This document shows, piece after piece, positions 10,654 through 20,273 of a stretch of DNA of 49,476 bases; position 1 is the first letter of the stretch; every line of letters begins with the position of its first letter. The notes under the pieces are model-generated. The model did no database searches. It was not told where the DNA came from and saw only the letters and a list, made by a program, of their open reading frames with translations. The stretch is from the NCBI GenBank assembly GCA_024195585.1, contig SWBL01000362.1, positions 1 through 49,476 of the forward strand. The letters run 5' to 3'. The position numbers and the translations under genes were made by a program. The DNA comes from Aureobasidium sp. EXF-3400 (lineage: Eukaryota > Ascomycota > Dothideomycetes > Dothideales > Saccotheciaceae).

Positions 10654-11551
10654 ATGGCTCCCCCTCCTCCCGCAACCCTCCCTCTCCAGGAGCGCTTGCT
10701 CCAGCTCGTGCAGACACTGCAATTCGCATGGTTCGCTGGCCATGTCACCCTCCTGCTGTCTTCGGTCCGCTACGCTCTCTCGTACTTGACCTTCCACGCA
10801 AACTCCAAGTGGGCCATCTTCTCGTACCGCACCGCTTTCGTTGCCGCCGCTGCCACATACGGTATCGTCGTCTTTAAGAGCTTCCGCGCTCGTGCTCGTG
10901 CCGGCAAGGCTCAGGGTGGTGCTCTCCAGATCATTGGTGATGAGAACGTACAATACCTGGGTAAGTTTTTGGACGAGCTGTACGAGACCTTCACATTCAA
11001 TGCTGACATGTTTAGCCATGGCTCTCATCTGGCTCTGGTCTCGCCAGATCCCTCTTGCCGTTCTGCCCTTCGCCGTCTACTCCATCTTCCACGTTGCTAC
11101 TTACACCAGATCAAACCTTCTGCCCACCATCCAGCCCCAGCCCGCTGTCGCTGCTGGCGAGAAGCCCAAGTCGTCCGGCCTCGCCGACACCATTGGCAAC
11201 TTCGTTAAGAACTACTACGACCCGTCAATGACCCTTGTCGCTATCCTCGAGATTGCTCTCTGGTTCCGTCTGGGTTTCTCTGCTCTCCTCTTCCAGAAGG
11301 GCTCTTGGATCCTGATCGCTGTCTACACCGTCTTCCTCAGAGCTCGCTTCCACCAAAGCACCTTCGTGCAGTCGGCCGTCAACCAGCTGGGAGCTCGCGG
11401 TGACGCCATTGCTACTCGCCAGGACTTGCCTCCTGCCGTCAGACAGGCCTGGGGTGGTCTCAAGAGCGGTATCAAGCAGGCCGCTGACCTGACTGACATC
11501 AACCGCTACGCTGGTGCTCAGCAGCAGGGTGTTCCCAAGAAGACTCAGTAA
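10654..11551 (+). CDS. pom33: POM33/TMEM33-family ER and nuclear-pore membrane protein
   Basis: Exons 10654-10960 and 11016-11551 with a 55-nt intron; 280 aa. Hydrophobic segments lie near residues 25-50, 60-80, 105-130, 160-178 and 182-200. The conserved core includes WLWSRQIPLAVLPFAVYSIF followed by HVATYTRSNLLP. This arrangement is that of the TMEM33/Pom33/Tts1 family, integral ER and nuclear-envelope proteins that help shape tubular ER and distribute nuclear pores. The C-terminus is polar, with a weakly amphipathic helix. The ATG at 10654 (ACAATGG context) is preferred over the non-ATG frame opening further upstream. Intron phase and both exon frames agree exactly. Confidence 0.9.
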
Positions 11552-14500
11552 ATTACTCGTGTCGTTCACCCCTGACCTACGGTCGAGTTCGGACTGACGT
11601 CCTGGGTTTTACGTGCTCTTGGTCTTGAGGTCAGGCCTCCGACGCCACAGCACTACGATTGTGCAAACTTTTGCACATAACGATGCTTGTCTTGACGAGA
11701 ACAAAAAGTTGATAGAGAATGAGAGAGACTGAGAGATGAGGTTGTGCAGCTGTGTCAGCAAGCTGCCTAGAGGATATTGGAGGATGAGAAGACTGACCTT
11801 TGTTCATGATTAGTACAGACAACGATACCTGATTTTACATTCCTAACGCCTCTGATATCGTCTCCACTTATCCTTTCTGAAATGGCCCGAAGTGACTATC
11901 TGGATCTGCAGTGCCGCCGCCTTGTCTTCCAGCCTGCAAAGTGTGTTGCTTGGAGAATGGTTACCGATACTCCATAATCACATGACGCATTCAGCGTAAC
12001 ATTACTCGGTCGTACGCACTCCTAGCCTGTTCCTGCAGTAGTTGAATCCGGTTCTGGGTCTGAGGCGGTCGTGGAATGGCTTGACAGATCCGCACGCCGT
12101 GTGTACCTTGGATCAGTCGTCGTTCGAGAAGAAATGGAAGTTCCAGCTCAAACTCGGCCGAGTTTGGAATAGGCATGCTCATCGCCCAGATGAAAAGCTG
12201 CGCAATCGTCCAACCATGTCGTACAAGACTACGATAGAGAGCGAGATATTATGGAATGCTACTCTGGCGTGCATACGGCGTGTAGATACTCTTTTTCGAT
12301 TGTTTTACGGAGGGACCTTCCGCTGCAACACCAGATAACGAGCAGCCACAGGTTCACGGAATGACAAGCTAACTACCCAGGTACCTGTTTCTGCATCCAC
12401 ACGAGTCCGAGGAGGTTTCTTGCATTCACGTCTTCACTCATCCGGTGCGACGCTGTGCAGCATGGTGCGAGAGGCAAGGTATGCGTATGCAAGTACTCGA
12501 CTCTGTGGCATAAAACAGACACGTCAGATCGAGATTGGGACGGGCCGCATGCCTGGCATTCCACCGACCGGGTTTGTAATGTGGAGCAGGTGGTGTCGAA
12601 TGGGCAGCAGCAGGATAAAATGTTCCGGTGGTACGAATCTGTATAAGGTGTGGCTGCATGACAGAAACCTCTCTTTCAACCGGGTTGGTGGGAAAGGGGT
12701 GGTAGCATACCTACTGGTGCAACAGTCATCGCTGCTCGATGACTGGAATTAGACATCACAACAAAGCTCGCATGCTATACCGTTCAGGTCGCACCTGGGC
12801 GGGATGATTTGATAAAGTGATCCAAGGTAGTCACAACGAACACCGTGTCTCGAACGAAACTGGGGCTTACAGGGGGCTGTATGATCTCCTCAGCTTAGAG
12901 CCCATGACCGAGACTCGAGAGCTTGTCAGGAATGCTCAAAAAGTGACAGGTCTATGTTTTGTAGGCTTTGGACCCTTGACCAGAGCGCTATCTCCACCAC
13001 CATCTCATATTCTACTGCTGTCTTTCTACCGGGCCTCTGAGGGGACTGGCGCGCCGTGGCTTGACGCACGAAGCTTCTTCGGATCACGCACATGAATGTT
13101 TGAGCGGCACGACATCATTTTTTCAGGCTTTCTGCCGATGTGCTAGACATGCAGCTACAGGTCATGATTAGATTTGACCAATTCAAGTAGATGACAATGT
13201 CAGCCAGCCGCGAAACATATGTGTGTATTGACTAGAGAATTGAAGCTTGGGAGCGCCAGAAGTCGCAAAGGAGAAAAACGACTACTATTCAAAGCATATC
13301 AATCCGAGTTCCATAGCACAGATCTTGTCTCACAGATCTTCCCGCCGCTTGCAGATCTATGTGTTCCCTTGGATCCCAGGTGCCATGCAGAAAGAGGAAA
13401 GTCCACAACGTCGTGCAAGGAGAAAGTCTCCGGCCGACAAAGCAGACGTACGATGACTGATGCAAGCTGCGACCATTCCCTGCTAGATCTCATGCATGTC
13501 CGGCACGACCATTCCGCTACGCCAGTCGTAGCCCCCGCCGGTGGACATGGAAAGACAAGGTATCTTACCATTAGCACGAGAGGCGGTACACTCCAGAACA
13601 AGATGTCGTTCTGCAGTAGAATTTGCCGGCCCTTCTCTGCATGAGCATGCTCGATCCATGCGACATCCTTCCAATCAATAAATCCTGGGTTTGATCACCA
13701 CATCCGCACCCGTGGACATGGATGAGCCGTCTTGGTTCGAATGTGTGGAGAACTAACGCTTGCAATAGGCAGCCGGCTGTGAGGGAGGATGATCAAGAAT
13801 GATGGCGGCAGGTACTACACGGGTGCCCTTGCCGTGTCTCTCAGATGGACTCTCCACTCAGCTTACCCCTGTCCAAGATGGATCGTGACATGAGTTGAGG
13901 AACAAGACCCGACGCCCAAGAAACGGAATGGCGGCGCATGCAACAGCACGACATAGGCTTGCTGCTCTCTCCGCTACATTTGCACACGCCTCAACCCATT
14001 TTGGTCTTGGGATGGCTGCCCGTTCGAGCAAGTGCGCATAGCGCAAGAGCCTCTTTCACTCTGGTTTCCCACCCCTCCTCTGCTAGCCATTCATTCCCCT
14101 CTCCAGACGCCATCATTTCTTGTGGGATGTGGAAGAAGGTCTCAGCTTTGCTTGCGGCGCGGACGTTTTTTTCTGGCTTATCCACCAACGCCTCCTCAGA
14201 ACGAAGATCCTCTGCCCTTCTACTTCTGTCTGTTGCTGCTGCCGGGTATCTTGCATGGGTAGCAGATCTGGCCTGCATTGTTTTGGTTTGATTGTTATAT
14301 ATATCTTTTACTTCGACCACTTGAAAAGACATTTCGTCTCATCACTTCCCTCACCACCTTCCTCTTCGACTTGTGCTTGCCCTCTACCATCGTTGCTAGT
14401 CGGACATACTTCATTCGCTTCCTCTGTCCACAACTCTGGCAACACCTGTTCATTCGATTCCATTTTCTCCGACCTTCACATAGCCACTTTGCCCTCCCCA

Positions 14501-14570
14501 CTATAATCAAGGTAGAACTACCCCGCCTACCATCATTGATCAATCCAACTGACCAGACACGTACAGCACA
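11552..14570. other. 3 kb gene-poor region
   Basis: I find no protein family, tRNA or rRNA here. Open frames on both strands are at most about 140 codons, overlap each other and show no domain or splice structure. Composition is mixed and I see no long direct or inverted repeat by eye. The last 300 bp are probably the promoter and C/T-rich 5' UTR of the small gene at 14571. Confidence 0.4.
14296..14304 (+). promoter_or_regulatory. TATA-like element
   Basis: TATATATAT lies about 270 bp upstream of the 54-codon cysteine-rich gene and is followed by a long pyrimidine-rich leader. Its position suits a core promoter with a long 5' UTR. The assignment is inference. Confidence 0.3.
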
Positions 14571-14735
14571 ATGGCAATTTCTGGATCTTGCGAGCACCGC
14601 TTCAGAGTCATCAAATCAGACACAACTCTCATCATCTGGAACTGCAGCCTATGTCATTCCGGCCCGCATTGGTTCATCTACGAGTGCACCAAGTGCAAGG
14701 TCAAGAGATGCGAACCCTGCACTCGCAAAGCATAA
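14571..14735 (+). CDS. 54-aa cysteine-rich zinc-binding-type microprotein
   Basis: ATG at 14571 (CACAATGG context) to TAA at 14733. Cysteines at residues 25, 28, 39, 42, 47 and 50 give W-x-C-x2-C-x10-C-x2-C-x4-C-x2-C. An extra C7-x-H9 (CEH) near the N-terminus and His29/His33 are further possible ligands. Core segments are WNCSLCHSGPHWFIYEC and CKVKRCEPCTRKA. The paired CxxC knuckles argue for one or two structural zincs. Small ascomycete proteins with W-x-C-x2-C-x2-GP-type cores are familiar to me, but no function is known to me. A spliced second ORF follows in the same frame. The protein falls below common ORF length cut-offs. It shares its Cys spacing with the ORF at 46983. Confidence 0.75.
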   Translation: MAISGSCEHRFRVIKSDTTLIIWNCSLCHSGPHWFIYECTKCKVKRCEPCTRKA

Positions 14736-14750
14736 GAGCCGGAGAGAAAC

Positions 14751-15012
14751 ATGGCCGAATACACCGAGCGGGTACGTCCAAGACCATTCACTCCTTTCAT
14801 CACACCAATATCTCGATCTCGGCCATGCTGAATCGCACTATCTCTCAGTGAACTGACTTGAATTGGAATAGTTTCTCTACATGCGTGCCGACGTCCCCCT
14901 TGATGCAGATCAATTGCCTGCATCCACCGACATGCATGCTTCCCCACCATGCTCCATCGATCTAATTCGCTTGGCCGCAATTTCCTTGCCCCGAAGACTC
15001 GGGTCGCGATGA
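14751..15012 (+). other. possible second ORF or 3'-UTR intron after the Cys-rich gene
   Basis: In the same frame as the 54-aa protein, 15 nt after its TAA, an ATG at 14751 starts MAEYTER. A well-formed intron follows at 14772-14871 (GTACGT...CTGAC...ATAG, 100 nt), and the frame reopens for 46 codons to TGA at 15010. Either the 54-aa gene has a 3'-UTR intron, the transcript is dicistronic, or the stop is sometimes read through. The 53-aa product has no recognisable domain. Confidence 0.35.
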
Positions 15013-16440
15013 CCGCGATCAACCGACGACGTGCTACTGCAGTAGCGTATGACGCCTCGCATCGATTATTACCTGCTTCACATATCAGCAACACATCACT
15101 AAACTCTGGAGCATCTTAACCCACCGGCAAAGTACCAACAACGCTTTGCTTGCGTCTCTCTATCTCAATATTCTGTCTCTGGCTTTTCCTCTCGTACATC
15201 TTACCCATGGTCTGGGCCATCATGTTCTTACTTAGCATCTGGTTATCTGGCGCCGAGCGAGGAGTTTCCCTTTTATCGATTCACAAAAAAAGAACTGGAC
15301 ATGAGATTTTCAGCAAGCGATTGCCTCGGTGTTTGAAAGGATCGGATTTACTACGAATGCCTCACGGCTGTATTACAACACTTGGGAATGGGAATCGGCG
15401 AAAGGGTTTACAAATTTATCCGCAAGGATCGTGGCTGGCGTATAATCTGGTCGGAGTTTCTTTTCCAATACCTTCTCATTGTCTTCTGTTTTCCCTCTTT
15501 TCTGCATTCTGCATTCTGCAAATACACGGTCATTATCGTTTATTCAGCATCAACTTTTTCCATTCAGATAGCTGCCGCAAGGTATCAAGACCTAATGACA
15601 CTTACGATATCTTACTACCAATATGGTCCAACAACGACTCCGAAGCTCGTCTCGCGGGTCTCTGTGATATGGCTGGTCAATCCACGACTGGTGATATGAT
15701 CAACACCTTCCCTACCACGGCCACTACATCCAGCCTACAAGCTTAGCGAGCGAACAACCTTCCAGACTAGAAGCACCTGCCATGCAGAGTACACTTGAGC
15801 ACCTTGCATAGAAGACCCCACCTCGCCATGTGTTCCCACAAACCGAAATATTGGAACTAGCAAGCGACCAGGTCGGCGGTGACTTGGAAAGGAGAATGGT
15901 GCAAGGGAGACGCGAGGGTTGCATAAGTAGCTAGCGAACTCAAATATAATGGGAGATGGCATGCAAAGTGATGGCTGCCTTCCGTTCTCGCTGGTTTGCT
16001 CAAAAACCCAGAGAGCCATTTGGAGGATCATTTGAGCATGCTTTCTGCTATAAGATTGATGCGAGCTTTGCTTAGATGTAGTGAGTTATAGGTATCGGGG
16101 TGTTAGGGAGGGCAAAAAGAGGAGTTTCTGGGATTTATCGATAGGTAGACATGTCGTAGTCAGCTTGGAAGGTCCAGTATCCTGTAGCCTATTACTCAAA
16201 CCATTACTCCGGGCGATATGAGAAAGCGGTTTGCAGAAGGGATGGTTGATGTGGCTGGTAGAGCGATCTGGGCGTGCTCGAGCGGCCCAAGCTCCCTGAC
16301 GGGCGCGGCTAGGAACGGCCCGCCAAAAGTTGCCAGCAGCCGACGGTTCATCGACTGGAGCGTTCGCAGAGGAATCACCAAAACGTATTCCTCACAATTA
16401 TTCATCCACCTCAACCCGTCTGGCGCAAACACAAGACCAA
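15013..16440. other. intergenic region, 1.4 kb
   Basis: Probably the 3' region of the small gene and the EAF7 promoter. Frames at 15150-15746 and 15382-15699 (plus) contain hydrophobic runs, but they overlap in different frames and show no domain. The EAF7 frame extends upstream to 16330 without a better start codon. Confidence 0.35.
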
Positions 16441-17445
16441 ATGGCGCCGAAGAGAAAGGCACGCGTATCACAAACGTCCAGCCCGGCACCGACGCCGTCT
16501 CGGAATCAGACCGTCGCCGTGGAGATAGAACAGCGCCGACGACCCAAACCAGCAGACGAAACACCCTCTACGAAACCTTCCGAGCAACCAGCGGGGGCTG
16601 AAGAAGATGAGGATGAGGAGGATGAGGAAGAAGCTGCCAATGCCGCTTTGGTCGCAGATCCATGGACCGACGACGAGGAGATTGGCCTGTTCAAGGGTCT
16701 CATCCGCTGGAAACCTACCGGCATGCACAAGCACTTTCACCTTCTAGCCTTACACCAACATCTGCTATCAAACGGCTACATCCACCCTAAAGCACCACAT
16801 ACGCGCATTCCTGGCATTTGGGCCAAGCTACACGACCTCTACGATCTGGAAGCCCTAGACGAACGCGAAGACTCCAATGCTGCCCCGTGGTCCACATCCG
16901 AAGACGAAGATGAAGACGACGATGAAAAAGATGAACTAGGCGATGACGAAGACGAGCCTGAACACACCCACGACACAGAATTCGGACTCCCAGACGAAGA
17001 CTTCGGTAGCCTCGTCTGGCGCGCACGCTTCCCAGACTCGGACGACGACCAAGATCGAGAGAGTTCACCACCATCACATGAAGACTTGGTTTCAAGACCG
17101 GACAGTCCACCCGTGCGCTTCACACCGAGTTTCGAGATTGCCCCGTCTGAAGCCCAACAAACGCCCTCCACACGAACATCAAAGTCAAAAACAACCACGT
17201 CTGCAAAAGCAAAAGGCAAACAAGCACCTCTGAATCCTAGAAGGTCGAGTCGTGTGGCCGATAGTGTCGACCCTGATGACGACAACGAGGCAGAGGAGGA
17301 GGAAGAGGAAGGCAGTGAGGAAGAGGAGCAAAGTGAGCAGGAGAGTATGGCCAGTGGTACACCTGCTCCCAAAGCTTCAAAGGCAAAGGGCAAGCGAAAA
17401 GCTGCTCCTGCTACGAAGCCTAGAGCTAGCAAGCGGAGGAGATAG
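16441..17445 (+). CDS. eaf7: NuA4 histone acetyltransferase subunit Eaf7
   Basis: Intronless, 334 aa from the ATG at 16441. The frame stays open upstream, but MAPKRKAR is the natural start. The Eaf7/MRGBP (CT20) domain lies at about residues 70-145. It opens with DPWTDDEEIGLFKGLIRWKP, continues with GMHKHFHLLALHQHL, and ends with HTRIPGIWAKLHDLYDL. The rest is low-complexity: Glu/Asp-rich blocks (about 55-68, 160-185, 280-300) and a Lys/Arg-rich C-terminus ending SKRRR, a probable nuclear localisation signal. Eaf7 works with Eaf5 and Eaf3 in the TINTIN module of NuA4, which acetylates histones H4 and H2A. No acetyltransferase activity is expected from this subunit. Confidence 0.92.
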   Translation: MAPKRKARVSQTSSPAPTPSRNQTVAVEIEQRRRPKPADETPSTKPSEQPAGAEEDEDEEDEEEAANAALVADPWTDDEEIGLFKGLIRWKPTGMHKHFHLLALHQHLLSNGYIHPKAPHTRIPGIWAKLHDLYDLEALDEREDSNAAPWSTSEDEDEDDDEKDELGDDEDEPEHTHDTEFGLPDEDFGSLVWRARFPDSDDDQDRESSPPSHEDLVSRPDSPPVRFTPSFEIAPSEAQQTPSTRTSKSKTTTSAKAKGKQAPLNPRRSSRVADSVDPDDDNEAEEEEEEGSEEEEQSEQESMASGTPAPKASKAKGKRKAAPATKPRASKRRR

Positions 17446-17936
17446 AAGATGAGGAAGGTGTAAGGGGTGTTGTTGTCATTGTTGATTTTGTCGTTCGTTG
17501 TTGCCTGAGATACCCATTTATTTGTATTGAGTTTGTTCTCCTCCACTCTTTTCGTCTTCTCTGCAAATAATCTATTCCGAACATCGCATCACGGACTGTC
17601 GGAGAGTATGTGGCATGCACAAGTCTTTGGTCACGGGTACTGAGAGTGTTCTTGAGCTTGAACTGAACCTGGGATTGCAGAAGGAGACGGGTACTTCCCT
17701 TTGGCTTCTCAAAAACCGATACATCAACCTGAAGAGTCGTATGATAACTATAGACATACCGTGTTCACTGAGCAAGTTTACGTACAATATCCAACCAGAA
17801 CAATGCGATACATAAATACCTAGGTAGTCTCTTGAGTGCCAAGAAGTGTCAGGGTTATATCTATATCTTCCGACATCGCTCTTACCTTCCACCACAATGA
17901 TCTTTCTACTGCAACCATAAGTACGGGGCTACGGCA
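17446..17936. other. intergenic region, 491 bp
   Basis: 3' region of EAF7 and promoter of the F-box gene. No credible gene or motif seen. Confidence 0.4.
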
Positions 17937-19316
17937 ATGTCCTCACTGTTATCGCTTCCGCCCGAAATCTTCAACGATATCGTCGAAGAAGTATCTGATC
18001 GCGATGTAATGAATATACGCCGCGTCTGTCGGCGCACAAATGCTCTATCAAGCCACCAATTCGGACTCAAATGCCTAGCAGATTTATCGTTCATCTGGTC
18101 TTCATATAGTCTACAAGGACTGCTCGATCTCAGCAAGCATCCATTAGGTCGATATGTCAAGCGCCTCACTTTTGCAACTCACTTCATATATGCGGAACGT
18201 CTTACCGAGGATCCCGTCGAACAACGGACAGCTAGACTGAAAAGTATGTTCGAACAGTGGGAAGAACGGAACGAGTTACTAGTACGAGCACTGGAGAATC
18301 TGCACAAGTTGGCTGTAAAACCTGTTCTGGGAGTCTACGATTTATTGGTACCCTGGATTCCCCTAGACAACAGCGACAGCGATGATCGTCCACCTAGGAA
18401 AGGATACGGTTATGAGAAATATTATGGTAGTACTGTCGAACCGGACGGTCCACGTGCGCCCTTCGTCCACACAACCGAGTATGTCCTCAAAGCAGCGCAA
18501 CTAGCCGGACTTGCCCTGAAAGCGTTTCACATCCACTGGGACAAGGACACGAAACACGACGAAGACGAACTTCGTGTGCTTCATGAACAACATCTCTTGT
18601 CCGCGCCCGGCAAACTCAAGCCTGACTTTGAGCTCCTGAGCACTCGCGAATGCCGCAACTATGAAGTTCCTGTACCAAATTTCACAAGAAGAGTCACGAT
18701 CGACACCAAACACCAAAAGCTTGAGCTCTACACAGTACGGGTCAAAGGTGTTGGTCTCTCCGAACATCCTCGGACCTCCTTCTACTGGCACCTTCCCGTT
18801 CTGACATCCATACTCGTCTCCGGCAACGTGGATCATTGCTTCCGAGAAATACGCTTGGCGTTGTTGAGCACGACCATTGAGGATCTGACCACCTTCCTGG
18901 CCACTCAAGCAAAGACTTTACGCGTGCTTCATCTAGAGGCAATCGTCATACCACTCTACGACGAGACTCTGGACCCCGAGACGGACCCGGACGAAGCGGC
19001 GTTAAATCTGCTGTTGATGCTGAAGAATGATTTGTCGCTAGAGTACCTCAGGATGACGCGGTTGAGCGATGAGTGTGACAGATCGAGGTTGATAGGTGGA
19101 CACGACGATGCTTGGGTGGGAAAACAAGAGATCCAAGATGGATTGCAGATGTACATACAGAGGGAAGAGGATGAAGAGTATTCTGTTGATGAGGATGCGG
19201 TGGGTGACGATGATGAGGGCGAGTGGATATCGGTACATCATTCTGAAGATGAGGATGAGAATGGAGCCGAGTCTGATACTTTGCATGATGAAAATAACGA
19301 AACAACGACGCAATAG
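17937..19316 (+). CDS. F-box protein
   Basis: Intronless, 459 aa from ATG at 17937. Residues about 3-45 form an F-box. LLSLPPEIFNDIVEEVSDRD is followed by VMNIRRVCRRTNALSSHQF, with the conserved LP..., I and V..L-type positions. F-box proteins bind Skp1 and present substrates to SCF ubiquitin ligases. The remainder is helical and Leu-rich in a pattern common to fungal F-box proteins, without regular leucine-rich repeats that I can define. The last 50 residues are very acidic (Glu/Asp-rich from about 400). The substrate cannot be told from sequence. It belongs to the large, fast-evolving fungal F-box group. Confidence 0.85.
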   Translation: MSSLLSLPPEIFNDIVEEVSDRDVMNIRRVCRRTNALSSHQFGLKCLADLSFIWSSYSLQGLLDLSKHPLGRYVKRLTFATHFIYAERLTEDPVEQRTARLKSMFEQWEERNELLVRALENLHKLAVKPVLGVYDLLVPWIPLDNSDSDDRPPRKGYGYEKYYGSTVEPDGPRAPFVHTTEYVLKAAQLAGLALKAFHIHWDKDTKHDEDELRVLHEQHLLSAPGKLKPDFELLSTRECRNYEVPVPNFTRRVTIDTKHQKLELYTVRVKGVGLSEHPRTSFYWHLPVLTSILVSGNVDHCFREIRLALLSTTIEDLTTFLATQAKTLRVLHLEAIVIPLYDETLDPETDPDEAALNLLLMLKNDLSLEYLRMTRLSDECDRSRLIGGHDDAWVGKQEIQDGLQMYIQREEDEEYSVDEDAVGDDDEGEWISVHHSEDEDENGAESDTLHDENNETTTQ

Positions 19317-19697
19317 TCGGGCCTTGGAAAATCGCAAACTGGGAAGCATAGGAATACTAGCCGCTATATACCTTTGATGCAATTCATTCAGTATCTACTC
19401 TGTCTGAGTGGGATCTATCATTTGTCGAGGACAGGCCATTACACCCACCATGCTACCTCTCTACTCAATGGACGAGTATACACGCTTCGCGAGTCGGAAA
19501 TGCCACAACATATCATCTCTAGTCTGCTTGGATGCGCACGTCTAGAAGAGTTGTTCCATGACTGACCAACAGGTTCATATCAAAGTCACGGTATCATGTT
19601 ACAGGCTTGTGTTTGAAGGGGGGAGAATATCAGAATTTGACTAGGCAACACGCTTCGGATGGTAGATAATAAATTCAGTGTCCTCCTCTCCACCATG
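19317..19697. other. intergenic region between convergent frames
   Basis: Lies between the F-box stop codon and the end of the minus-strand poly-Ser frame. It presumably carries both 3' UTRs. Nothing else seen. Confidence 0.4.
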
Positions 19698-20036
19698 CTA
19701 CCCACTCGAACTGCTGGACGAGGAACTGCTCGATGAGGAACTCGAAGAAGAAGAACTGCTGGATGAAGAAGAGCTTGATGAGCTTGATGAACTCGACGAA
19801 GAACTTGAAGAACTCGACGATGAAGAACTTGAAGAGCTTGACGATGAAGAACTCGATGAACTGCTCGATGAACTTGACGAGGAGCTTGATGATGAAGCTG
19901 TGCTCCACGAAGAGCTGCTTGACGAGGAGCTGTTGATGCTGCTGCTGCTACTACTGCTACTTTTGAGTGCAGAAGAAGAGACGGATGCTGCGTTGTAGGA
20001 AGAGGACATGTTACTCGAAGAGAAGGCATTGGCTGA
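19698..20036 (-). repeat. poly-serine coding tract (minus strand)
   Basis: From 20036 to TAG at 19698 the minus strand reads SANAFSSSNM and then about 100 residues that are almost all Ser. All six Ser codons are mixed: TCN on the coding strand (NGA triplets on plus) and AGY (RCT triplets). The variation is silent in this frame but swaps Glu and Asp in the opposite acidic frame on the plus strand. That argues that poly-Ser is, or was, the selected frame. It is in the same frame as the Lys/Pro-rich ORF upstream, separated from it by two TAG codons. An ATG lies at 20009. It may be a 3' exon of that gene or a separate ORF. Confidence 0.5.
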
Positions 20037-20273
20037 CTAGGACGCTTGTTCTCCTCTTTCAACATGTACAGCCGCCATGATAGCGCCACCCACATTCAGA
20101 GTCAGGAGACTCAGTAAGAGAGTTGCCAGAATTTCTGGAGTATCAGCACCAGCCAAGATACTCGAAGCAGCTGGCGCGAATGGCAAAAGCATCCAAGCTA
20201 ATTTCAGATCATGAGGAGAAGGTGTTGATCCGCCGCTCGGGCTAGATGGTGGCGTCGATCTGCCTCTGCCTTT
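20037..20273 (-). other. in-frame hydrophobic extension after the Lys/Pro ORF
   Basis: Directly after the TAG at 20274 the same frame is open for 78 codons to the next TAG (20037-20039). It reads a Gly/Ser/Pro-rich linker, then LKLAWMLLPFAPAASSILAG and, after DTPEI, LATLLLSLLTLNVGGAIMAA. These are two membrane-helix-like segments. The TAG at 20274-20276 is preceded by CCT, giving CCTTAG, a possible 3' splice site in phase 0. Upstream phase-0 GT sites (GTGCAG, giving 81 nt, or GTGTCA, giving 60 nt) are weak donors. Whether this is an exon, readthrough or decay is unresolved. Confidence 0.35.

Noticed and set aside
13727..13742. tRNA B-box-like GGTTCGAAT
   Set aside because: It lacks the following CC and there is no matching A box or foldable cloverleaf in either direction.
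15150..15746. 198-codon plus-strand frame with a hydrophobic N-terminus
   Set aside because: It looks like a signal peptide or membrane segment at first, but the rest has no coding character and overlaps another open frame; probably 3' region of the Cys-rich gene.
19678..19998. 106-codon acidic Glu/Leu/Asp frame on the plus strand
   Set aside because: Base variation in the tract is silent for the opposite poly-Ser frame but changes Glu/Asp here, so this is read as the shadow.
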